Positions 1-5,771 of a stretch of DNA of 5,771 bases are shown one piece after another (position 1 is the first letter of the stretch; each line of letters starts with the position of its first letter). The notes under the pieces are model-generated. The model ran no database searches, was not told the origin of the DNA, and was given only the letters and a program-made list of their open reading frames with translations. A program made the position numbers and the translations under genes. This stretch comes from Bacteroidales bacterium (GTDB lineage: Bacteria; Bacteroidota; Bacteroidia; Bacteroidales; WCHB1-69): NCBI GenBank assembly GCA_028683685.1, contig JAQUHH010000165.1:1-5771 (forward strand). The letters run 5' to 3'.

Positions 1-696
1 ATCTATGGCTCTGGCGTGATCAAGGACATACAACCAATCTCTTACATTTTCGCCTTTGCCATAAATTGGCAGGGCTTTGTTGTGTCGAATGTTATTAATC
101 ATCAATGGCAAGAGTTTTTCTGGAAATTGATTGGGACCGTAATTGTTGGAACAATTTGAAATAACCACAGGTAAACCATAGGTGTGACAATATGCTCTCA
201 CAATATGATCAGACGATGCTTTTGAAGCGGAATAAGGGCTTTTTGGATCGTAGGGTGTGGTTTCGGTAAACAATCCTTCATCACCGAGCGAACCATACAC
301 CTCATCGGTTGAAACATGATAAAAAAGTTTTCCCGTAAAATCTTTCCATGTTGCTTTAAAAGCATTCAATAAATTTGCAGTTCCAATAATATTGGTAAAA
401 ATAAATTCCATCGGGCCACTAATCGAACGATCTACATGCGATTCGGCAGCCAAATGAATGACACCATCAAACTGATGTTTGGCAAACAAAGCATCAATAA
501 ATGGAGCATCTACAATATCGCCTTTGATAAACGTATAATTGGGTTTTGATTCAATGTCTGATAAATTCAATAAATTCCCTGCATAGGTTAATTTGTCAAG
601 ATTAAATATTTGAATATCGGGATATTTATCAACAAACAAACGAACTACATGCGAGCCTATAAACCCGGCTCCACCGGTAATTAATATCTTTTTCAT
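1..696 (-). CDS. rfbB: dTDP-glucose 4,6-dehydratase (RfbB/RmlB), C-terminus cut by the window edge
   Basis: This gene encodes an NAD-dependent short-chain dehydrogenase/reductase (extended SDR) that converts dTDP-glucose to dTDP-4-keto-6-deoxyglucose, the second step towards dTDP-rhamnose and other 6-deoxy sugars, in the cytoplasm. My translation from the ATG at 694-696 gives 232 residues without a stop, reaching the left edge in frame. The family is about 350 residues long, so roughly the last third (part of the substrate domain) is missing. Visible motifs are the Rossmann glycine motif GGAGFIG (8-14), HLAAESHVDRS (81-91), the catalytic STDEVYG (129-135, with Thr130, Asp131 and Glu132), SPYSASK (153-159, with Tyr155 and Lys159 as the YxxxK pair), and NNYGPNQFPEKL (184-195). 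The TDE triad distinguishes a 4,6-dehydratase from a plain epimerase. The start is one base after the galE stop, so the two are probably translationally coupled. The other rhamnose genes (rmlA, rmlC, rmlD) may lie beyond the left edge, but this is inference. Confidence 0.96.
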   Translation of the reverse strand, partial: MKKILITGGAGFIGSHVVRLFVDKYPDIQIFNLDKLTYAGNLLNLSDIESKPNYTFIKGDIVDAPFIDALFAKHQFDGVIHLAAESHVDRSISGPMEFIFTNIIGTANLLNAFKATWKDFTGKLFYHVSTDEVYGSLGDEGLFTETTPYDPKSPYSASKASSDHIVRAYCHTYGLPVVISNCSNNYGPNQFPEKLLPLMINNIRHNKALPIYGKGENVRDWLYVLDHARAID

Positions 697-697
697 A

Positions 698-1729
698 TTA
701 TTTTAATTTTTGCTTTTTATCTAAAAAATGTTCCCATTTCCATGCTGAGAGCAACATTTGGTCGAGTGATTTTTCTGCTTTCCACTCCAGTTCATTGCTT
801 GCAAAGGTGGTATCTGCCCATACTTTTTCTATATCCCCAGCACGACGGTCAACAATTTCATAATTTAATTTTACATCGCTTACTTTTTCAAAACTATGGA
901 TCACTTCCAAAACCGAAAAACCTCTTCCGGTTCCCACATTGAAAATTTCAAATGCTTTTTTATTCTGGTTTTGAATCATTCTGCGAAGAGCAACAATATG
1001 CGCTTTTGCCAAATCAACCACATGAATATAATCACGAATGCAAGTTCCATCAGGCGTATTGTAGTCTCCTCCAAAAACCTTGAGCAAAGATCGTATTCCC
1101 ATTGCTGTTTGCGTAATATAAGGAATTAAGTTTTGCGGTACTCCTATGGGCAACTCCCCTATTAAAGCCGACTCGTGAGCACCAATGGGGTTGAAATATC
1201 GCAAAGCAATGGCTTTAAAATCGGCAGTGGCATGAATAAAATCATGAAGAATTTCTTCCGACACCTGCTTGGTATTTCCGTATGGCGACATTGCATTTTG
1301 AATTGGCGAATTTTCGGTTACTGGCAATTGTTCCGGTTGACCATAAACGGTGCACGAAGAAGAAAAAACCAAATGATTGATTTTTCGGTGCTTCATCTCT
1401 TCCAATAAATTAATCAAAGAAAACAGATTGTTTTGATAATATTTTAAAGGATTTTCAACCGATTCTCCAACGGCCTTATAGGCTGCAAAATGGATTATTC
1501 CCTGAATGTGAGGATGGGCCTCAAAAAGCTTAACAACTTCCTCTTTTTGAGCCAAATCACATTTGACAAATATGGGTTTCTTTTTGCAAATTTGATAAAT
1601 CCCTTCTAAAACTTCTTCGTTCGAATTGGAAAGATTGTCGGCTATGACCACTTCAAATCCTTCATTTAGCAACTCAACAACAGTATGAGAGCCAATATAT
1701 CCAGTACCACCGGTGACTAAAATCTTCAT
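698..1729 (-). CDS. galE: UDP-glucose/UDP-hexose 4-epimerase (GalE)
   Basis: This is a full-length, 343-residue extended-SDR epimerase that interconverts UDP-glucose and UDP-galactose, and in some members UDP-GlcNAc and UDP-GalNAc, using tightly bound NAD. The length matches the family (about 340). Visible motifs are the NAD-binding GGTGYIG (7-13), HFAAYKAVGESV (80-91), the catalytic FSSSCTVYG (122-130), and SPYGNTK (148-154), which gives Tyr150 and Lys154 of the YxxxK pair. Other conserved GalE blocks are RYFNPIGAH (177-185), CIRDYIHVVDLA (230-241), FNVGTG (263-268) and RRAGDIEKVWAD (295-306). The position equivalent to E. coli Tyr299, which limits substrate size, is Val303 here, so activity on N-acetylated sugars is possible. 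The ATG at 1727-1729 gives the standard MKILVTGG N-terminus. A 65-base gap with a hairpin separates it from the upstream dehydrogenase, while rfbB follows after a single base. Family assignment is very secure; the exact substrate is not. Confidence 0.96.
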   Translation of the reverse strand: MKILVTGGTGYIGSHTVVELLNEGFEVVIADNLSNSNEEVLEGIYQICKKKPIFVKCDLAQKEEVVKLFEAHPHIQGIIHFAAYKAVGESVENPLKYYQNNLFSLINLLEEMKHRKINHLVFSSSCTVYGQPEQLPVTENSPIQNAMSPYGNTKQVSEEILHDFIHATADFKAIALRYFNPIGAHESALIGELPIGVPQNLIPYITQTAMGIRSLLKVFGGDYNTPDGTCIRDYIHVVDLAKAHIVALRRMIQNQNKKAFEIFNVGTGRGFSVLEVIHSFEKVSDVKLNYEIVDRRAGDIEKVWADTTFASNELEWKAEKSLDQMLLSAWKWEHFLDKKQKLK

Positions 1730-1745
1730 ATTTATATTTATTAAA

Positions 1746-1777
1746 ATGCAGTCGAATTACAATTAATTCGACTGCAT
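1746..1777 (-). terminator. Perfect 14-bp hairpin, probable intrinsic terminator or attenuator
   Basis: The arm ATGCAGTCGAATTA at 1746-1759 is exactly complementary to 1764-1777, leaving a 4-base loop at 1760-1763. Read on the minus strand, the hairpin begins 17 bases after the stop of the dehydrogenase gene. It is followed by TTTTAATAAATATAAAT (its first T is the last base of the stem), directly before the galE ATG. The perfect stem and the T-rich tail on the minus strand only suggest Rho-independent termination or attenuation of the upstream genes. The U-tract is short (four T, then mixed A/T) and the stem has only 5 GC pairs of 14, so termination may be partial. An RNA-processing or mRNA-stabilising role, or a protein-binding palindrome, cannot be excluded. 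Confidence 0.55.
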
Positions 1778-1794
1778 AAGTCCAATAATATTCG

Positions 1795-3090
1795 CTACAA
1801 ACTCATATATTCTAAGCCTGTAATCTTGTTGCGATAAATTCCTTTTACATCGAAAAACACTGATTTTTCTTTTGTGATGGATTTAAAATATTCATCGGTT
1901 AATTCATAATATGGTTTATGGTTCACTGCAACAATAACCGCATCATAGTCGTTGGCAATATTTTCGCACAATCCAAAACCGTATTCATTAAATAACTCTT
2001 TGGAATTTGCATAGGGATCCACCACATCAACATTCACATTATAGGATTCTAATTCGTGGATAGTATCCGCAATTCGAGCATTTCTAATGTCGCTAACATC
2101 TTCTTTAAAAGTAGCTCCCATAACCAAAACCTTGGTATCTAGGATGTTTTTATTTTGTCCAATCATTTTCTTAACTACCTGTTTGGCAACATAATACCCC
2201 ATGGAGTCATTTACAAAACGACCTGATTTGATAATTTGTGGATGATATCGATATTCTTGTGCTTTAAATGCGAGGTAATATGGATCCACTCCAATACAAT
2301 GACCCCCAACTAAACCAGGAAAAAATTTCAAAAAATTCCATTTGGTTCCAGCCGCTTCTAAAACATCATATGTATTGATTCCCATACGATTAAATATAAT
2401 TGACAACTCATTCATCAATGCAATATTAACATCACGTTGAGTGTTTTCAATAATTTTAGCCGATTCTGCTACTTTTATAGAAGAAGCTCTATGAACGCCA
2501 GCATCAACAACCAATTCATAAGTTTTTGCAATATTCTCTAAAGAATCATCACCGCAACCCGAAACAATTTTAACAATGGTTCTTAACGTATGTTCTTTAT
2601 CGCCTGGATTAATACGTTCAGGAGAAAAACCAACCATAAAATCTTGTTTAAACTTTAAACCCGATTCCTTTTCCAAAACAGGAATGCAATCCTCTTCCGT
2701 ACAACCTGGATAAACAGTAGATTCATAAACCACATAATCCCCTTTTTTCAATACTTTTCCTACAGTTCTCGAAGCCGCAAGCAAAGGAGTTAAATCTGGT
2801 AAATTATTTTTATCAATGGGAGTTGGCACAGCAACAATATGAAAAGTAGCCTCTTTAATATCTTCAATGTTTGACGTAAACATAATATCACATCCATCAA
2901 ACTCTTCTGCAGGCAATTCTTCGCTAGGATCAATACGATTTTTCATCATTTCAACACGATCTGGTTTTATGTCAAATCCAACCACTTTGATTTTTCTTGC
3001 AAATTCAAGAGCAATTGGCAGGCCGACGTATCCAAGTCCAATTACAGATAATTTAGTTTCTTTTTTTAATAGTTTTTCGTAAATATTCAT
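1795..3090 (-). CDS. wbpO: UDP-N-acetylglucosamine/galactosamine 6-dehydrogenase, WbpO/TviB type
   Basis: This is a complete, 431-residue nucleotide-sugar dehydrogenase of the UDP-glucose/GDP-mannose dehydrogenase superfamily. It oxidises C6 of a UDP-N-acetylhexosamine to the carboxylate with two NAD+, in the cytoplasm. Visible are the N-terminal Rossmann motif GLGYVGLP (18-25), VPTP (88-91), YESTVYPG (122-129), GFSPERINPGD (154-164), AESAKIIENTQRDVNIA (208-224, with Lys212 and Asn216), the nucleophile block GLVGGHCIGVDPYY (259-272, with Cys265 and Asp269), and the C-terminal block GATFKEDVSDIRN (325-337). The context KWNFL..FPGLVGGHCIGVDPYYL is typical of WbpO/TviB/CapL enzymes rather than of Ugd or the WbpA group. 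Three genes upstream build on a C6-oxidised UDP-GlcNAc, so UDP-GlcNAc is the likely substrate, but the WbpO/TviB group includes enzymes acting on UDP-GalNAc. The ATG at 3088-3090 lies 49 bases after the wbpB stop. The superfamily is certain; substrate specificity is inference. Confidence 0.94.
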   Translation of the reverse strand: MNIYEKLLKKETKLSVIGLGYVGLPIALEFARKIKVVGFDIKPDRVEMMKNRIDPSEELPAEEFDGCDIMFTSNIEDIKEATFHIVAVPTPIDKNNLPDLTPLLAASRTVGKVLKKGDYVVYESTVYPGCTEEDCIPVLEKESGLKFKQDFMVGFSPERINPGDKEHTLRTIVKIVSGCGDDSLENIAKTYELVVDAGVHRASSIKVAESAKIIENTQRDVNIALMNELSIIFNRMGINTYDVLEAAGTKWNFLKFFPGLVGGHCIGVDPYYLAFKAQEYRYHPQIIKSGRFVNDSMGYYVAKQVVKKMIGQNKNILDTKVLVMGATFKEDVSDIRNARIADTIHELESYNVNVDVVDPYANSKELFNEYGFGLCENIANDYDAVIVAVNHKPYYELTDEYFKSITKEKSVFFDVKGIYRNKITGLEYMSL

Positions 3091-3119
3091 AGTTCGTTTT
3101 TATCTTTAATTAATTACAG

Positions 3120-3127
3120 CAAATTTA
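3120..3127 (-). promoter_or_regulatory. Possible Bacteroidetes -7 promoter element upstream of the dehydrogenase
   Basis: The 49-base gap between wbpB and the dehydrogenase gene contains TAAATTTG on the minus strand, which fits the Bacteroidetes -7 consensus TAnnTTTG. It ends 29 bases before the dehydrogenase ATG, a plausible distance for a short leader. I could not find a clear TTG at the expected -33 spacing, and the region is very AT-rich, so a chance match is quite possible. If real, it would be an internal promoter supplementing read-through from the upstream wbp genes. Confidence 0.25.
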
Positions 3128-3139
3128 AATAAATTACAT

Positions 3140-4096
3140 TTATGATATTGTTAAAAAAGGATGAAAATCTCCTATTTTTCCAATGGGATTAATATTCCGA
3201 ATAGCATGCACAATATTAATTGACGGATACGCATCATCCAAACCAAAACCATTTCCTTCGATTATTTTTTGATAGCTCCGCGTATGTAAATCCGTAAAAC
3301 CACCACTAAATTCTATTTCATCGCCATTAACAGTAATAGAACGAAAGGTGGTTTGTCCTTTTTCTGCAAGTTCTTTCGGCACATATTTATAATCAATGCT
3401 TAGAAACCAACGCACACGTGCTTTTTCTAAAAGCAGATAACCCGATGCTACCGATTTTTCGTGACGATGTACAATATTTTCTTTAACATCACCAAAAATA
3501 TACGTCAACATATCAAAAAAGTGAACTCCGATATTAGTAGCAATTCCCCCTGATTTCATAATATCGCCTTTCCAAGAAAAATAATACCAATTTCCACGTC
3601 CAGTGATGTACGTTAAATCAACATCATAAATTTTATCTTTAGGACCGTTTGCGATTTTTTCTTTCAGGGCAATAATGGATGGATGCAAACGAAGTTGAAG
3701 AATATTATAAATCTTTTTACCCGTTTCTGCTTCCATTTCTTTCAAAGCATCAATGTTCCATGGATTCAAAACCAAGGGTTTTTCGCAAATGGCATGTGCT
3801 TGATTTCGCATGGCCAAACGAATATGAGCATCATGCAAATAATTAGGTGAACAAATACCAACATAATCTACCTTTTTTTCAGGTTCGTAACGCAAAAGTT
3901 TATGAAGATGTCGATCAAATCTTTCGGATTCCATAAAAAAATCAGCTTCCGGAAAAAAAGAATCAATAATTCCAATACTATCATTTTTATCAAGGGCTGC
4001 AACAAGTTTATTGCCTGTGTCTTTTATGGCTCTCATATGACGTGGTGCAATGTAGCCTGCAGCACCAATCAATGCAAAATTTTGAGATTTGTTCAT
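3140..4096 (-). CDS. wbpB: UDP-2-acetamido-2-deoxy-glucuronate 3-dehydrogenase (WbpB/WlbA), Gfo/Idh/MocA family
   Basis: This 318-residue oxidoreductase oxidises the C3 hydroxyl of UDP-GlcNAcA to the 3-keto sugar. In Pseudomonas WbpB the reduced NAD is recycled with 2-oxoglutarate, and the unstable product is passed to the WbpE aminotransferase. The length equals that of the family (about 315). The N-terminal FALIGAAGYIAPRHMRAIKD (7-26) is nearly identical, from memory, to the Pseudomonas protein and holds the dinucleotide-binding loop. Further on are ICSPNYLHDAHI (81-92), CEKPLV (104-109) with the family's Glu-Lys-Pro, YNILQLRLHPSIIALK (130-145), LTYITGRGNWYY (161-172), SWKGDIMKSGGIATNIGVHF (174-193) with His192 and Asp195 of the catalytic region, RSITVNG (252-258) and FTDLHTRSY (267-275). 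The ATG at 4094-4096 is one base after the wbpD stop (TAG-A-ATG), which suggests coupled translation. The motif agreement and the neighbours make the specific assignment strong. Confidence 0.95.
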   Translation of the reverse strand: MNKSQNFALIGAAGYIAPRHMRAIKDTGNKLVAALDKNDSIGIIDSFFPEADFFMESERFDRHLHKLLRYEPEKKVDYVGICSPNYLHDAHIRLAMRNQAHAICEKPLVLNPWNIDALKEMEAETGKKIYNILQLRLHPSIIALKEKIANGPKDKIYDVDLTYITGRGNWYYFSWKGDIMKSGGIATNIGVHFFDMLTYIFGDVKENIVHRHEKSVASGYLLLEKARVRWFLSIDYKYVPKELAEKGQTTFRSITVNGDEIEFSGGFTDLHTRSYQKIIEGNGFGLDDAYPSINIVHAIRNINPIGKIGDFHPFLTIS

Positions 4097-4097
4097 T

Positions 4098-4673
4098 CTA
4101 TTGTTTTTTTACTCGATTATTGATAAGTTCGTATTTTTCATGACTTTCAGGACAAACGGCGACATGATTTTCGTCAAAATTCAAACGATGTCCAAATTCA
4201 CTCATCCATCCCACATGACGAGCTGGATTACCAATCACTAAAGCATACGGAAGCACTTCTTTTGTAACCACCGCACCAGCTCCGATAAAAGCATATTCCC
4301 CAATATTATGACCGCAAACAATAGTTGCATTTGCACCAATGGATGCTCCTTTCCCTACCTGTGTTTTTAAATATTCCGACTTTCGACTAACCGCACTTCT
4401 AGGGTTTATAACATTAGTAAAAACCATGGAAGGTCCCAAAAAAACATCGTCATCACAAATAACGCCCGTATAAATAGAAACATTATTTTGAACTTTTACA
4501 TTTTTTCCTAAAACAACTTCGGGAGACACAACTACATTTTGTCCAATATTACAAAAATCTCCAATTACACAATTTGACATAATATGAGAAAAATGCCAAA
4601 TTTTAACCCCTTCTCCTATTTGGCAATTCTCATCAACAATGGCTGTTGGATGAGCATAATATTTTTCTGACAT
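4098..4673 (-). CDS. wbpD: UDP-2-acetamido-3-amino-2,3-dideoxy-glucuronate N-acetyltransferase (WbpD/WlbB)
   Basis: This 191-residue acyltransferase moves acetyl from acetyl-CoA to the C3 amine made by WbpE, giving UDP-2,3-diacetamido-2,3-dideoxy-glucuronate. Nearly the whole chain is a left-handed parallel beta-helix of imperfect hexapeptide repeats: AIVDENCQIGEGVKIWHFSH (11-30), then CVIGDFCNIGQNVVVS (35-50), VVLGKNVKVQNNVSIY (53-68), VICDDDVFLGPSMVFTNV (71-88), QVGKGASIGANATIVC (105-120) and NIGEYAFIGAGAVVTK (123-138). Such proteins usually act as trimers, with CoA bound between helices. The blocks FTNVINPRS (85-93) and VGWMSEFGHRL (154-164), and a C-terminal CPESHEKYEL tail (174-183), match WbpD-type proteins rather than general sugar acetyltransferases. 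The ATG at 4671-4673 follows the wbpE stop by 10 bases; wbpB begins one base after its own stop. No Shine-Dalgarno sequence is visible. Confidence 0.93.
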   Translation of the reverse strand: MSEKYYAHPTAIVDENCQIGEGVKIWHFSHIMSNCVIGDFCNIGQNVVVSPEVVLGKNVKVQNNVSIYTGVICDDDVFLGPSMVFTNVINPRSAVSRKSEYLKTQVGKGASIGANATIVCGHNIGEYAFIGAGAVVTKEVLPYALVIGNPARHVGWMSEFGHRLNFDENHVAVCPESHEKYELINNRVKKQ

Positions 4674-4683
4674 AATAAAGGTA

Positions 4684-5771
4684 TTAACGATTAATAAATT
4701 CTAAAAGAGAATTTGAAATATAAGCCAACTGCTCATCCTCTAATTCTGTATGCATAGGCAAGGAAACAACGTGATTTGATAAATATTCGGCAACAGGAAA
4801 ATCACCATCTTTATATCGATCGCTAATATAGGCTTTTTGTTGATGCAAAGGAATTGGATAATAAATCATCACAGGAATGTCTTTTTCCATCATAAATTCT
4901 TGAAGTTTAGTTCTATCAACTCCTGATAAAACTAAGGTATATTGATGAAAAACGTGAGTTGTATAAGAAGAAATAACAGGTGTTTTAATTTTTGGATGAT
5001 TTGCAAAAGCGGTATTGTAATAATTTGCTGCCTTTTGGCGAGCTAAAATAAAATCATCCAAATTTTTCAATTTTACATTTAATACTGCTGCTTGAATACT
5101 GTCCAATCGTGAGTTTACACCAATCATTTCATGATAATAACGCACAAACATTCCATGATTTACAATTCCTCTAATTTTATATGCTAAATCATCGTCGTTG
5201 GTAAAAATAGCACCCCCATCGCCATAACAGCCTAAATTTTTGGAAGGGAAAAAAGAAGTACAACCAATTTCTCCAATCGTTCCCGATTTCACTTTTCGAC
5301 CATTTGAAAAAAGATAGTCAGCTCCAATTCCTTGACAATTATCTTCAATCACAAAAAGCTTGTGTTTTTTTGCCAAAGCCATAATTGCTTCCATGTCGGC
5401 ACATTGACCAAACAAATGAACCGGAACTATCGCTTTTGTTTTTGGCGTAATTGCTTTTTCAATGGCTTCCAATGAAATATTAAAAGAATCAGGATCCACA
5501 TCCACCATTACAGGGGTTAGTTGAAGCAGAGCAATAACTTCTGCAGTGGCAATAAATGTAAATGTAGTCGTAATAACCTCATCTCCGGGTTGTAAATTCA
5601 AAGCCATCATGGCTATTTGCAGAGCATCTGTACCATTGGCACAAGGAATAACATGTTTTGCCCCTAAATATTTTTCTAAATTTTCCTGAAATTCTTTAAC
5701 CGCTGGACCGTTTATAAAAGCGGTGCTATTTATCACATCTTCAATTGCTTTATCAATGTCTACTTTGATTT
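4684..5771 (-). CDS. wbpE: UDP-2-acetamido-2-deoxy-3-oxo-glucuronate aminotransferase (WbpE), N-terminus cut by the window edge
   Basis: This is a PLP-dependent DegT/DnrJ/EryC1/StrS aminotransferase (fold type I) that transfers an amino group from glutamate to C3 of the keto sugar made by WbpB. The reading frame is open to the right edge, giving 361 visible residues. The apparent start at 5734-5736 is a GTG that I read as an internal valine: the frame continues upstream with IKVDIDKAIED, which aligns with the family's N-terminal helix, and the true start lies about 15 residues beyond the window. Positions below count from the visible edge. Motifs are CANGTDALQIA (43-53, cofactor phosphate loop), GDEVITTTFTFIATAE (62-77), VHLFGQCADM (117-126), VIEDNCQGIGADY (140-152, with Asp143 contacting the pyridine nitrogen), CTSFFPSKNLGCYGDGGAIF (170-189, with Lys177 as the PLP Schiff-base lysine) and GVNSRLDSIQAAVL (217-230). 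It is the first gene seen of a wbpE-wbpD-wbpB run; its promoter is outside. Confidence 0.95.
   Translation of the reverse strand, partial: IKVDIDKAIEDVINSTAFINGPAVKEFQENLEKYLGAKHVIPCANGTDALQIAMMALNLQPGDEVITTTFTFIATAEVIALLQLTPVMVDVDPDSFNISLEAIEKAITPKTKAIVPVHLFGQCADMEAIMALAKKHKLFVIEDNCQGIGADYLFSNGRKVKSGTIGEIGCTSFFPSKNLGCYGDGGAIFTNDDDLAYKIRGIVNHGMFVRYYHEMIGVNSRLDSIQAAVLNVKLKNLDDFILARQKAANYYNTAFANHPKIKTPVISSYTTHVFHQYTLVLSGVDRTKLQEFMMEKDIPVMIYYPIPLHQQKAYISDRYKDGDFPVAEYLSNHVVSLPMHTELEDEQLAYISNSLLEFINR

Noticed and set aside
742..1408. Plus-strand open frames of 66-77 codons within the galE region
   Set aside because: They are antisense to a clearly conserved GalE, resemble no family I know, and overlap one another in different frames; they are shadows of the real gene.
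2867..3082. Plus-strand open frame of 71 codons opposite the dehydrogenase N-terminus
   Set aside because: It is serine- and isoleucine-rich, as expected from the reverse complement of the Rossmann-fold coding sequence, with no motif of its own.
4102..4109. Run of seven T (A on the coding strand) near the end of wbpD as a slippage or frameshift site
   Set aside because: The run encodes the ordinary Lys-Lys tail just before the stop; both neighbouring genes are intact, so nothing suggests programmed slippage.
3902..4123. Plus-strand open frame of 73 codons opposite the wbpB N-terminus
   Set aside because: It runs antisense through the highly conserved dinucleotide-binding region of WbpB and has no recognisable features.
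1..5771. A compositional break marking horizontal transfer between the galE-rfbB half and the wbp half
   Set aside because: Spot counts on several lines from each half gave overlapping GC values (roughly 30-45 percent in both), so I do not claim a boundary.

Overview
This window is part of a surface-polysaccharide sugar-nucleotide locus. Six genes lie head to tail on the minus strand and fill nearly all of it, so transcription runs from the right edge to the left. The DNA is AT-rich, the start codons lack clear Shine-Dalgarno sequences, one gap carries a match to the TAnnTTTG promoter element, and the proteins have a Bacteroidetes flavour. I infer a member of the Bacteroidetes (Flavobacteriia-like), but species cannot be read from the sequence.

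Layout in transcription order: a PLP aminotransferase of the WbpE type (5' end cut by the right edge); a left-handed beta-helix N-acetyltransferase of the WbpD type; a Gfo/Idh/MocA oxidoreductase of the WbpB type; a UDP-N-acetylhexosamine 6-dehydrogenase of the WbpO/TviB type; a 65-base gap with a perfect 14-bp hairpin; a UDP-glucose/UDP-hexose 4-epimerase (GalE); and a dTDP-glucose 4,6-dehydratase (RfbB/RmlB), whose C-terminal third is cut by the left edge.

The first four genes form a coherent pathway. The dehydrogenase oxidises C6 of UDP-GlcNAc to the uronic acid, WbpB oxidises C3, WbpE transaminates C3, and WbpD acetylates the new amine. The product is a UDP-2,3-diacetamido-2,3-dideoxy-glucuronic acid, the precursor used in Pseudomonas aeruginosa B-band O-antigen and in Bordetella LPS, where a 2-epimerase (WbpI) then makes the mannuronic form. 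No WbpI, glycosyltransferase, flippase or polymerase is visible here. GalE and RfbB supply other sugar nucleotides (UDP-Gal or UDP-GalNAc, and the dTDP-4-keto-6-deoxyglucose branch point to rhamnose and related sugars), probably for the same glycan.

The genes are ordinary, well-known families and I see no undescribed system. The points worth a second look are the WbpO-type enzyme in the place where WbpA sits in Pseudomonas, the strong hairpin between the two halves of the cluster, and a non-tyrosine residue at the substrate-gate position of GalE. No stretch longer than about 65 bases lacks a gene, and I found no RNA genes, mobile elements or CRISPR arrays.
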